Assembly: GCF_002802875.1 (NCBI RefSeq)
Contig: NZ_PEBI01000001.1
Location: 893,830 to 957,829, forward strand
Direction of reading: 5' to 3'
DNA: 64,000 bases
Source: Bifidobacterium primatium
GTDB taxonomy: Bacteria > Actinomycetota > Actinomycetes > Actinomycetales > Bifidobacteriaceae
Position numbers and translations under genes: made by a program. Positions 54,814 through 63,438 of the stretch are shown in pieces. How positions within the stretch are numbered: position 1 is the first letter of the stretch; the number at the start of each line of letters is the position of its first letter. The notes under the pieces are model-generated. The model worked only from the letters and a program-made list of their open reading frames with translations, was not told the DNA's origin and searched no databases.

Positions 54814-55036
54814 GAAAAGCGGGCCTACGGCATCACCAAAATTGAAAAGTGGGTCTAGCGCATCGCGAAGAGTCGGTTTTCGGCGCCTATATATACTCCT
54901 TAGACCCACAAACCCCTTAATGAACGAATTTGCCCACGATTATTGAATGGTGCAGACCCACAAATTGATTTCATGAACAACTAGGTCCACAAAACCGTTT
55001 GAGTAGACCCACAAACCTCACGAGTAGACCCACAAA
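54814..55036. repeat. Family D sites: TAGACCCACAAA cluster upstream of the kinase
   Basis: Forward copies lie at 54901, 54953, 54982, 55004 and 55025. Inverted copies (GTGGGTCTA, GCGGGCCTA) lie at 54849 and 54819. The spacing 54849-54901-54953 is exactly 52 bp twice, then 29, 22 and 21 bp. TATATATA between the halves (54889-54896) could be a -10 box. Together with 54303-54813 this is an 860-bp gap with no supported gene. Confidence 0.8.
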
Positions 55037-55162
55037 CCCTGACTCCAGCAGAGGGAAATGCTTCGGGGAGCCCCACAACATCATCGAACATCGCGCGAAA
55101 CTTGCGTAATAAAGCGACGCGGCACACGGCGGGAATCGAACATACGTGCCACAATGGGCGGC

Positions 55163-58111
55163 ATGAGTGATTTGACTGCGCTGAATCTGGAATCGGGTAG
55201 CCTTGTCGGCGGCTATACGCTGATATCCCGCCTTGGCGGGGGCGCCATGGGTTCCGTATGGCGCGTCAAGGACGACGGCGGCAACATCTACGCCATGAAG
55301 ATCCTGCGCGATTCGCTGAACGAGGACGGCGAATCGGACGGCGCCGCCGCATCCAACGACTTCCAGCCCGGCGCCGAGAACAACGCCGCGACGGCCCGCG
55401 AGCGCCTGCGCCGCGAGGCCGCGGCCCTGCGACGGGTGAATCATCCCGGCGTATGCCAGATCATGGATATGGAGCTTGACGATTCGGTGGCGTTCATCGT
55501 CACCGAACTCATCGAGGGCAAGAACCTGCGTGCCGATGTGGCGGCGAACGGTCGGTACGTGGCCGGCGACCTCGAACGTCTGACCCGAAAGCTCATCGAC
55601 GCGGTAAGCGCGGTGCATCGGGCGGGCATCATTCATCGCGACATCAAGCCGACGAACGTGATGATCTCACGTACCGGCCCGGTGCTGGTGGATTTCGGCA
55701 TCGCCATGGGTGAGGGGGAAAGCCATGTGACCCGTACCGGCCTGGTGATGGGCACGCCCGGATTCATCGCGCCGGAGATCATCGACGGCGCCGAATCCGA
55801 TGAGCAGACGGATTGGTGGAGCACGGCGGCCGTGCTGGCGTTCGCCGCCACCGGTCAGCCGGTGTTCGGCACGAATCCGATGATGGCCGTGCTGGAGCGT
55901 GCGGCGACCGGTCACGCGAATCTTGCGGGACTGCCGCCACGCACGACGGCCGCGTTCCGCAGCGCCCTGGATCCCAAGCGCGAGAACCGCTGCACGCCCA
56001 TGGAACTGTTGCAGGTGATCGAGCAGGATGCATTGACCCCGCAATTGTGGACGGCCGTTGGCGCCGCCGGTTCCGCCGTTGCCGGCTCCAGCCTCGCTGC
56101 CGGTACCGCCGCCTCGGCCGACTCGGCGTCCGCCGCGAGCACGCCTATCGGCGAGTCGAAGCCGCTTGCCCGGCCGCTCGCCGGCACGGGCGCGCCCATG
56201 GCCGCCGATGTGCCGCCGGTTCCGCTGCCGCCTACCGCCGCGGCCGGAAACATACCGACGCCGAACACCACCGAAGCCGGTGACGGGGTGATGCGCCCTT
56301 TTGGAAAAAACTCTTCCGAAACAGCTGACGACCCGGATGCCGGCATCGACAATCCCCGCTCGCTGTGGAAGGCGCTGGATGAACGCCGCGCCGCCGCAAC
56401 GCAGCTGATCGATGTCTCGTCGGATTCGGATGCCGACCATGTCGACGCCTCGCCGGCTTCCAATACAGCGAATGCCGTGAATGCCGTGCTGGATAAGCCG
56501 GTCGCCCTTGCCGGCCAGACCCGCGATATCCCGACCATGGTCGCCCACGCCTTCCCGACGCTGGCCGCGCCGACTCTGTCCCCGACGTCAACGCCTCCGA
56601 CGACGGCCGTATCGGCAACGCAGGTGCTGCAGGCCCCCTCATCGCCGGCAGAGACATCGATGGCAGAGGCACCAACGGCCGCGATGCCGGCAACCGCAAA
56701 TGCCGCGGGCCCGTCGGGTACCACGGTGATGCCGCAATCCCCTGAAGCCGCCACCGAGACCCTGTCGCAAGCGGCGCAGCCGCCGCAGCCGGCCGTGGCC
56801 ATCCGCCCGGTCGGACGCGAGCCGCGCACGTTTTCCGGCGCCGCGCAGCCACAGCAGTGGACGAACGGCGCGGCGAACGGCCGTGTGGTGGAATCCCATC
56901 CGGCCATGTCCGTGCCATCCGCCGGCGGCATGAGCCCCGACATCGCCGGCGTCACCCATGCCGCCGGCGATGCAGCCGCAAACGCCGAGACAATGGCCAT
57001 GACGTTCGACCCGGAGGCCACCGCCGTGCTGACGCCTTCCGGTGGTATTCCCCGCGTCAGCAGTTCCACGGTTCCCGCAAATACGAGTGCCGAAGCGTCG
57101 CCGGCGACCGCGACCGACAGCGACGCCACCACCGTGCTGCCTGACGCACAATCGCCGTATCCGCAGCCGTTCCAAACACAGCAGCAGCCGCTGCGTCCCC
57201 AGCCGCGCGTCGCCTCCAACGACCCGCTCATCGGCGACCCAGTCGACGAGCCTCCCATCGACGGCGTGCCCGACATCACCGCACCTCCGATGCCACCGGC
57301 CCCCGAACCGCAGCAGCCCGCCATGCAGCCGTTCCAGCCGATGAGCCCGTATGAATATGTGACGGCCATGACCTCGTGGCTCATCCCCCGCGGCCGTATG
57401 CTCCTGTGTCTGCTCGCCGTACCGCTATGCCTGTTCGCCGCGGCCGCCCCGACCGGCGGACTGATCGTGGCCATGGCCACGCTGTGGCTGCTGACCACGG
57501 CCGGCCTATCCTGCCAGTCGCAGCTCAACCGCGAATCCAAGCGCGGCGGTATGCGCAAAGGCACCGACGGCGCCCTGATCGTCGGCTCCCTGCCATGGCA
57601 TCTCATCAAGGGTCTGGCACTCACCTTCGCACCCATCGCCCTGATGGCCGCGCTGTTCATGGCGCTCGCCGCGTTCCTCGCCGTCGCGCTCGGCCTGCCG
57701 CAGGCCACGGTCTCCGTCGAAGTGTTCAGTCTGCCGATTCGCATCCCCGTGGTGGCCGGACGGCCGCTGTCGTCGTCAGGCATGATTCTGGCCGTCTGCA
57801 TGGCGACCGGCTGGTTCATCGCCGCGCTCGGACCGTACTCGCGGCTCGCCCGGCTCGGCGCCGGCATCACGCGCGGCACATTCGGCTCTCCTCGCGACGC
57901 CCAAGACCCCGGCATCAACGACGGCGACATCAACGACTATCCGCAGTACCGGCAGCCGGACGACGACGAGATGCAGGACGCCGCGCAGGAGGCGCAACGG
58001 CGCAGCTGGACGCTCACCATCATCTGGACGATCCTCATCCTCGCCGGCCTGGCGCTGCTCATCACCGGCGACAGCATCGACTGGTCGCCCCTGCTGCTGA
58101 CGAACGAATAG
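55163..58111 (+). CDS. Membrane-anchored eukaryote-type Ser/Thr protein kinase
   Basis: The protein has 982 residues from ATG 55163; ATG 55154 is possible. The kinase domain is residues 15-290: LGGGAMGSV loop, K46 in YAMKIL, D160 in IIHRDIKPTNVM and D177 in DFGIA. A long Ala/Pro/Thr-rich linker of about 400 residues follows. About five membrane helices occur in the last 240 residues. No PASTA domains are present, so it is not a PknB homologue. The substrate and signal are unknown. Its upstream region carries the family D sites. Confidence 0.92.
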   Translation: MSDLTALNLESGSLVGGYTLISRLGGGAMGSVWRVKDDGGNIYAMKILRDSLNEDGESDGAAASNDFQPGAENNAATARERLRREAAALRRVNHPGVCQIMDMELDDSVAFIVTELIEGKNLRADVAANGRYVAGDLERLTRKLIDAVSAVHRAGIIHRDIKPTNVMISRTGPVLVDFGIAMGEGESHVTRTGLVMGTPGFIAPEIIDGAESDEQTDWWSTAAVLAFAATGQPVFGTNPMMAVLERAATGHANLAGLPPRTTAAFRSALDPKRENRCTPMELLQVIEQDALTPQLWTAVGAAGSAVAGSSLAAGTAASADSASAASTPIGESKPLARPLAGTGAPMAADVPPVPLPPTAAAGNIPTPNTTEAGDGVMRPFGKNSSETADDPDAGIDNPRSLWKALDERRAAATQLIDVSSDSDADHVDASPASNTANAVNAVLDKPVALAGQTRDIPTMVAHAFPTLAAPTLSPTSTPPTTAVSATQVLQAPSSPAETSMAEAPTAAMPATANAAGPSGTTVMPQSPEAATETLSQAAQPPQPAVAIRPVGREPRTFSGAAQPQQWTNGAANGRVVESHPAMSVPSAGGMSPDIAGVTHAAGDAAANAETMAMTFDPEATAVLTPSGGIPRVSSSTVPANTSAEASPATATDSDATTVLPDAQSPYPQPFQTQQQPLRPQPRVASNDPLIGDPVDEPPIDGVPDITAPPMPPAPEPQQPAMQPFQPMSPYEYVTAMTSWLIPRGRMLLCLLAVPLCLFAAAAPTGGLIVAMATLWLLTTAGLSCQSQLNRESKRGGMRKGTDGALIVGSLPWHLIKGLALTFAPIALMAALFMALAAFLAVALGLPQATVSVEVFSLPIRIPVVAGRPLSSSGMILAVCMATGWFIAALGPYSRLARLGAGITRGTFGSPRDAQDPGINDGDINDYPQYRQPDDDEMQDAAQEAQRRSWTLTIIWTILILAGLALLITGDSIDWSPLLLTNE

Positions 58112-58277
58112 GCCGCCCTATAACCGCGGCTTATCGCCCACCACGTCGAAAACCTATGAGGGGCACAGTTCACGAGGCGTGAATCATCACCGTTTATTTA
58201 CCTCCCGACGCTAAACTTTCCATTCGTAATCGAGCTGTCGCGCATCGTTCGCGACGTCATGAGGAGATCACCCGCAC

Positions 58278-59222
58278 ATGGCCAAGACCACCAAGAAACC
58301 CACGAACCGCAAGGCGAGGCAGGCCGCCGAGGCGGCGGCCGCCAAGGCGCGCGCCGAGCAGGCGCAGCGCGACCGTCGCAACCAGACCATCATCGGCGCA
58401 GTCGTCGTCGCCGTCGTCATCGCCCTGATAGCGGTCATCGGCTTCAACATCTGGAAGGCCAACCATCCCACGCAGGATGCCGGCGAGCTCAACGACGCCT
58501 GGTCGCAGGTCGAGGCGGCGTCGCCGAAGCCGGCGAACAGCACCGAGAAGGGCGGCTTCGTCATTTCGAAGAACGGCCTGAACAAGCCGGTCAAGGGCGT
58601 TCCCACCGTGGCCGTGTACATGGACTTCATGTGCCCCGGCTGCGGCGCCATGGAACGCGCGCTCGGCGACACATACTCGCAGCTGGTCGATGCCGGCCAG
58701 ATCAACATCGAGATTCATCCGATGAGCTTCATGGACCGTTACTCCACCGACGAATACTCCACGCGCGCCGCCAACGCGGCCATCGAGATCGCCGAGAAGG
58801 AGCCGGAGCATCTGCTGAAGTTCATCACGCTCATGTATGCCGAGGACTTCCAGCCGAGCGAGAGCGACTACAAGCCGGTTTCCAACGCGCAGATCAAGCA
58901 GCGGGCCATCGACGCCGGCGTGAGCGAATCCGTCGCCGCATCGGCCACCGACGGCAAGCATGTGTACGGCGACTGGCTGAAGGCCATCAGCAAGTACACG
59001 CCGCTGCGTCAGGAACTGTGGAACGTCGAAGGCCAGCTCAAGGGTCAGATGAGCACGCCGACGATCACCGTCAACGGCAAGTACTGGAACCGCAACTCCA
59101 TTCCGTCCGACACCGACCAGCGCACCGCGTTCCTCAAGGCCATCGGCCTCGACGCGAACGCCGTGGGCACGGAGGGCAAGCTCCCGTCGGTCGGCACCGA
59201 CAAGGGACCGCTCTACCCGTGA
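58278..59222 (+). CDS. DsbA-like thiol-disulfide oxidoreductase, membrane-anchored
   Basis: The protein has 314 residues. A basic tail and one membrane helix (about 38-58) anchor it. The thioredoxin fold has CPGC (119-122) and the cis-Pro in MSTPTITVNG. It acts outside the membrane in disulfide formation or reduction. GAGG precedes the ATG. The gene starts 166 bp after the kinase stop. A palindromic terminator with family D-like sequence follows it. Confidence 0.92.
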   Translation: MAKTTKKPTNRKARQAAEAAAAKARAEQAQRDRRNQTIIGAVVVAVVIALIAVIGFNIWKANHPTQDAGELNDAWSQVEAASPKPANSTEKGGFVISKNGLNKPVKGVPTVAVYMDFMCPGCGAMERALGDTYSQLVDAGQINIEIHPMSFMDRYSTDEYSTRAANAAIEIAEKEPEHLLKFITLMYAEDFQPSESDYKPVSNAQIKQRAIDAGVSESVAASATDGKHVYGDWLKAISKYTPLRQELWNVEGQLKGQMSTPTITVNGKYWNRNSIPSDTDQRTAFLKAIGLDANAVGTEGKLPSVGTDKGPLYP

Positions 59223-59257
59223 TCCCCGTCTGACGTCCCGGACCCGCAAACACCGGT

Positions 59258-59297
59258 GGACCCGCAACCCCATGCTCATCAATGGGTTTGCGGGTCC
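59258..59297 (+). terminator. Hairpin after dsbA with GGACCCGCAA arms
   Basis: GGACCCGCAACCCCAT pairs with ATGGGTTTGCGGGTCC with one mismatch around an 8-nt loop. A half copy GGACCCGCAAA precedes at 59240. T content after the stem is weak (CATTTTCGG). It resembles the family D sites at 54901-55036. Confidence 0.65.
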
Positions 59298-59453
59298 ATG
59301 CATTTTCGGACTGCGGACCGATGATCCCGCAATCCCCCAATCCCTGCGGCGGCAAGGCCTTCGAACGGCCGAAGATGACAATATTCCCGCGTTTGGTTAT
59401 ACTTGCCTTCGTTCGATATCGTCGGACGGCATCGTCGTGACGGTCATGAACAT

Positions 59454-59527
59454 GCCTCCTTAGCTCAGATGGCCAGAGCGGCCGCCTTGTAAGCGGCAGG
59501 TCGTCGGTTCGATCCCGACAGGAGGCT
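59454..59527 (+). tRNA. tRNA-Thr (anticodon TGT)
   Basis: Acceptor GCCTCCT pairs with AGGAGGC. The anticodon loop CTTGTAA gives anticodon TGT. The T loop is GGTTCGATCCC. CCA is not encoded. It sits just upstream of the structured leader region before rpf. Confidence 0.95.
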
Positions 59528-59615
59528 CCCATAATCGAACCCATAACTGAAGCAGCGAGCACCCTATGCGGGGGTTCATCACGGCGTCGCATACGACACA
59601 CGTCGTGATAAGATT

Positions 59616-59846
59616 TCCCCGCGAGAGTAGTATGGTTTGTGAGATACATCTCATAAGCGCATATGCGTGCGTGGCGTACGCACGTTGGGGATACAAAGAC
59701 TTACCGCGAGTAAGGACTCAGGAGCTTCCCCCATCAATACAGCTTCTGAGATATGGGACGGAGCATCCCCCAACCCGCTCCGTCCACGAGCGAGGGGCCG
59801 GATTCATCCCCCTTCTAAAACCGGCTCCTCGCTCTCTTTCTTTTTC
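59616..59846 (+). ncRNA. Structured leader RNA with terminator, candidate riboswitch of rpf
   Basis: Successive hairpins are seen: TGAGAT/ATCTCA (59640-59653), GTGCGT/ACGCAC (59667-59683), CTTAC/GTAAG (59700-59714), CTCAGGAGCT/AGCTTCTGAG (59717-59750) and GGACGGAGC/GCTCCGTCC (59756-59785). The loop of the last can pair with upstream GTTGGGGAT (59684-59692), a pseudoknot. A terminator (59788-59846) with a T-rich tail ends the region, 126 bp before the rpf start. A weak TAAGAT box lies at 59609. Actinobacterial rpf genes are often riboswitch-controlled (c-di-AMP), but I do not see the canonical sequence. Confidence 0.6.
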
Positions 59847-59971
59847 AACGCCTTGATGACGACGCCCGCAAATGTGCGAATTTGGCGGCATACGGACCGC
59901 GAACCGCCGTCGTCAAGGTCGGCATCATACAATTGATTCCGTATGTTCAAGCGGTTTTTGGGAGGATTTTG

Positions 59972-61498
59972 ATGGCACGTCGATGGACTCCACAACGATT
60001 TCTGGCGCTTCGTCGTATTCGTGTGGTGGCATGCGCCGTTATCGTGACCGTGGCATGCGTACTGGCGTTCTTCGTCACCACGCGCAAGACGGTGACGCTG
60101 GACATCAACGGCAAGACCACGACGGTGCAGACGAACGCGATGAGCGTCAACCGTCTGCTTCAGGAGCAGAACATCGCCGTGAAGACGCACGACATCGTCA
60201 GGTCCACGTCCGGCGACATGCTGAGCGACCACGCGGTCGTCACCATGCAGAGCGCGTACCAGGCCACCATCAACATCGAGGGCCAGGACGTGCCGTTCTG
60301 GACGGTCGCGACGAGCGCCGACCAGCTGCTCGGATTCTTCAAGGACAACGAGAAGGCCGCCTCCAAGGTGACCGTCGACATCAAGAACGTATACAACCAG
60401 CTCACCGGCGGCTTCATCATCAACAAGCAGGGCCCGGTCACCGTGGTCGCCGACGGCAAGTCGAGCGAGGCGCCGAACGGCAAGCTCACCGCCGCGTCCA
60501 TCCTTGATTCCAAGGGCATCGTGCTGGGCAAGGAAGACCGCGTGAGCGTGGAGAACACGGGCGGCAGCAACACCGTGCTGCGCGTGCAGCGTGTGACCCA
60601 CGGCGAGACCACCAAGACCATCGCCGTGCCGTTCGAGACGCAGACCATCGTCGATTCCAGCCTCGAGCCCGGCGAGACGGTCGTGCGTCAGGAAGGCCAG
60701 GCCGGCGAGAAGAAGGCGACGTACAACACCACGTTCGTGGACGGCAAGGAGGAGACCTCCATCCTCCTCAAGGAGCAGACCACGAAGATCGCCATCGACA
60801 AGATCGTCGCCGTCGGACCGGAGAAGCCGAAGGAGACCCCGAAGCCGAGCGAAAGCGCCTCCGGCTCGTCCTCGTCGAACGCCAACTCCGGCAAGGATTC
60901 CGACTCCGATTCCTCGACGAAGCCGAGCAGCGGCTCGAGCGCGTCGTCCTCCGCCAAGCCGTCGCAGTCGGCCACGGCAAAGCCCACGCAGACCGCGAAG
61001 CCGACCTCCAAGCCCACCACATCGAAGCCCACCGCCACGGCAAAGCCCACGCAGACGGCCAAGCCGACCTCCAAGCCGACAACGGCAAAGCCCACGTCGA
61101 AACCGACGACCGCGAAGCCGACCTCCAAGCCCACCACATCGAAGCCGAGCACCAACACCGGCAGCAGCTCCGGCAGCGGACTGTGGCATCCCTCCGCGGC
61201 CGCCGCACAGACCTACGCCAAGGGAGCCGCCGCACAGCGCGGCTGGACCGGCAGCAACTGGACGAACCTCGTGGCCCTGTGGAACCGCGAATCCAGCTGG
61301 CAGTGGAACGCCGAGAACCCCTATTCGGGCGCCTACGGCATCCCGCAGTCGCTGCCCGGCAGCAAGATGGCCGCGTTCGGCGCCAACTGGCGCGACGACG
61401 CCTCCGTCCAGATCAACTGGGGACTGTCCTACATCGCCCAGCGCTACGGCAGCCCGAACGGCGCCTGGGCCCACTCGCAGAGCACCGGATGGTACTAA
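59972..61498 (+). CDS. rpf: G5-domain resuscitation-promoting-factor-like transglycosylase
   Basis: The protein has 508 residues from ATG 59972 (GGAGG 6 nt upstream). One N-terminal membrane helix (about 18-37) is followed by DUF348-type repeats (TVTLDINGKTTTVQT), a G5 domain (VPFETQTIVDSSLEPGETVV) and a Lys/Thr/Ser/Pro repeat linker (about 310-400, with KPTSKPTT units). The C-terminal transglycosylase-like domain (about 408-508) is WNRESSWQWNAENPYSGAYG...WGLSYIAQRYG. It probably cleaves peptidoglycan outside the cell. It is the first gene of the rpf-rsmA-ispE operon and lies downstream of the structured RNA. Confidence 0.93.
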   Translation: MARRWTPQRFLALRRIRVVACAVIVTVACVLAFFVTTRKTVTLDINGKTTTVQTNAMSVNRLLQEQNIAVKTHDIVRSTSGDMLSDHAVVTMQSAYQATINIEGQDVPFWTVATSADQLLGFFKDNEKAASKVTVDIKNVYNQLTGGFIINKQGPVTVVADGKSSEAPNGKLTAASILDSKGIVLGKEDRVSVENTGGSNTVLRVQRVTHGETTKTIAVPFETQTIVDSSLEPGETVVRQEGQAGEKKATYNTTFVDGKEETSILLKEQTTKIAIDKIVAVGPEKPKETPKPSESASGSSSSNANSGKDSDSDSSTKPSSGSSASSSAKPSQSATAKPTQTAKPTSKPTTSKPTATAKPTQTAKPTSKPTTAKPTSKPTTAKPTSKPTTSKPSTNTGSSSGSGLWHPSAAAAQTYAKGAAAQRGWTGSNWTNLVALWNRESSWQWNAENPYSGAYGIPQSLPGSKMAAFGANWRDDASVQINWGLSYIAQRYGSPNGAWAHSQSTGWY

Positions 61499-61502
61499 AT
61501 CG

Positions 61503-62438
61503 ATGACCGACACCACTATGCCCGATAAGCCCAGCCATGCCTCGGCCGATGCCGCCGACCAGGCGGACGCCGAGACCAGCGGCCTGCTCGGCGCGGCGGA
61601 CATCCGCCGCATCGCCGCAGACGCCGGCGTGACCCCCACCAAGAAGTTCGGCCAGAATTTCGTCATCGATCCGGGAACCGTGCGCCGCATCGCGCGCACC
61701 GCCGAGATCGGCGCCGACGACCAGGTCATGGAGGTCGGCCCCGGACTGGGCTCGCTCACCCTCGCCCTGCTGGAGACCGGCGCGGCCGTCACCGCGGTGG
61801 AGATTGACCCGCCGCTGGCCGAGCGGCTGCCACACACCATCGCCGAACGCATGCCGCAGGCGACTGAGCGCTTCGCCGTCATCAACCGGGACGCGCTGAA
61901 GGTCACGCCCGACGATACGCCGGCGCTGGCGCAGTCCGAATCGTTCACGCTGGTGGCCAACCTGCCGTACAACGTGGCGACGCCCATCATCATCACGCTG
62001 CTGGAACGCTATCCCAACCTTTCGAGCTTCGTCGTCATGGTGCAGAAGGAGGTCGCCGACCGCCTGTGCGCCAAGCCGGGATCGAAGATCTACGGCACGC
62101 CGTCGGTGAAACTGCAGTGGTTCGGCGAGGCCGAACGCGCCGGCGTCATCGGGCGCAATGTGTTCTGGCCGGCACCGAACGTGGATTCCGCGCTGGTGAA
62201 GTTCACCCGCACGCACACCGACCTGACGGACGATGACGTCGCCGCCCGCAAGCGCACGTTCGCTCTGGTCGACGCCGCGTTCGCACAGCGACGCAAGACC
62301 CTGCACGCGGCGTTGAAGAAGACGGTGCCGGCCTCGGCGTTCGAGACCGCCGGCATCGACGCCACGCTGCGCGGCGAGACGCTGACCATCGACCGGTTCG
62401 CGGCGCTGGCGGCGGCCGTGGAGGCCGATGCCTCATGA
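61503..62438 (+). CDS. rsmA: 16S rRNA (adenine-N6,N6)-dimethyltransferase
   Basis: The protein has 311 residues. KKFGQNFVIDPG is the family N-terminus. The SAM site is EVGPGLGSLT (from E77), with VEIDPPLAERL, and NLPYN is the catalytic motif. It dimethylates two adenines at the 3' end of 16S rRNA. It begins 4 bp after the rpf stop and overlaps ispE by 4 bp (ATGA), so it is co-transcribed, the conserved actinobacterial order. Confidence 0.96.
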   Translation: MTDTTMPDKPSHASADAADQADAETSGLLGAADIRRIAADAGVTPTKKFGQNFVIDPGTVRRIARTAEIGADDQVMEVGPGLGSLTLALLETGAAVTAVEIDPPLAERLPHTIAERMPQATERFAVINRDALKVTPDDTPALAQSESFTLVANLPYNVATPIIITLLERYPNLSSFVVMVQKEVADRLCAKPGSKIYGTPSVKLQWFGEAERAGVIGRNVFWPAPNVDSALVKFTRTHTDLTDDDVAARKRTFALVDAAFAQRRKTLHAALKKTVPASAFETAGIDATLRGETLTIDRFAALAAAVEADAS

Positions 62439-63373
62439 CCGCGTTCGCCTATTCGCCTGCAGCCCCCGCTCCCGATTCCGCCTCCGCGGCGACCCGGCCG
62501 GGTGCCACCGTGCGCGTGGAGTGCCCGGCCAAGACCAATCTGACGTTGGAGGTCGGCGAACCGGTCGCCGCATGGGGCGGCCGTCATCGTCTCGACACCA
62601 TCTACTGCGCCGTGGGCATCTACGACACGGTCACGGTCACGCAGAAGGAGCCGGACACCGGGTTCTCGCTGGACATCAGCGGCGCGTATCTCGGCGATCT
62701 GGCGCTCGACAAGGCCGACATGCGACGCAATCACGCGGTCATGGCGTTGTTCGCCCTGGCCGAGGCGGCCGGCATGACCACGGACGTGGCCATCAGTCTC
62801 GAGAAGCGCATCCCTGTCGGGGCCGGACTCGGCGGCGGCTCCAGCGATGCCGCCGGCACGCTGCTCGCGCTGAACCGGCTGTGGGGCCTTGATTGGGATG
62901 TCGAACGACTGCAGCCCGTCGCCGCCACGCTCGGCGCGGATATGCCGTTCTGCCTCAGCGGCGGCCTCGCCCGCGGCACCGGCTATGGCGAGCGCATCGA
63001 GCGCATCAGCACCTCCCACCCCGGTGTGGACGCCTCGCAGCTGGGCATGATGGTCGTCGGCGCCTACAACGCGCAGCTGAGCACGCCCGAGGTCTATCGC
63101 ACGTTCGATGTCGTCGGCACGAACGCCGGCGAGGCCAATCATCTGCAGAAGGCGGCGGTCGCGCTGCATCCGCGGTCGGGCGAGGCCATCGCCGCGGCCC
63201 TGGACGCCGGCGCAAGCTCGGCATTCGTCTCGGGATCGGGCCCGTCCGTCGTGGCCTGCGTGCCGGACGAGCGCGCATCGGCCGCCGTATGCCGTGCGTG
63301 GCAGGCGGCGCGATGCGTCGACAGACTGTTCGAGACGTCGGCGCCGGTGACGCCGATCGTCTCCGAATGCTGA
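62435..63373 (+). CDS. ispE: 4-diphosphocytidyl-2-C-methyl-D-erythritol kinase
   Basis: The protein has 312 residues. The GHMP-kinase ATP motif PVGAGLGGGSSDAAG lies near residue 128, with AKTNLTLEVG at the N-terminus. VSGSGPSVVAC is the third GHMP motif. It catalyses the fourth step of the MEP isoprenoid pathway. ATGA overlap with rsmA implies coupled translation. Confidence 0.95.
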   Translation: MTAFAYSPAAPAPDSASAATRPGATVRVECPAKTNLTLEVGEPVAAWGGRHRLDTIYCAVGIYDTVTVTQKEPDTGFSLDISGAYLGDLALDKADMRRNHAVMALFALAEAAGMTTDVAISLEKRIPVGAGLGGGSSDAAGTLLALNRLWGLDWDVERLQPVAATLGADMPFCLSGGLARGTGYGERIERISTSHPGVDASQLGMMVVGAYNAQLSTPEVYRTFDVVGTNAGEANHLQKAAVALHPRSGEAIAAALDAGASSAFVSGSGPSVVACVPDERASAAVCRAWQAARCVDRLFETSAPVTPIVSEC

Positions 63374-63438
63374 CGAACCGAGTCAGGCATTCACGTTAAG
63401 GTGGTATCCATTACAGACAGCAAGCGGGAAGGTACGTC

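Noticed and set aside
59616-59846. Direct assignment of the leader to the ydaO c-di-AMP riboswitch
   Set aside because: The conserved sequence elements I would expect are not visible; only the genomic position fits.
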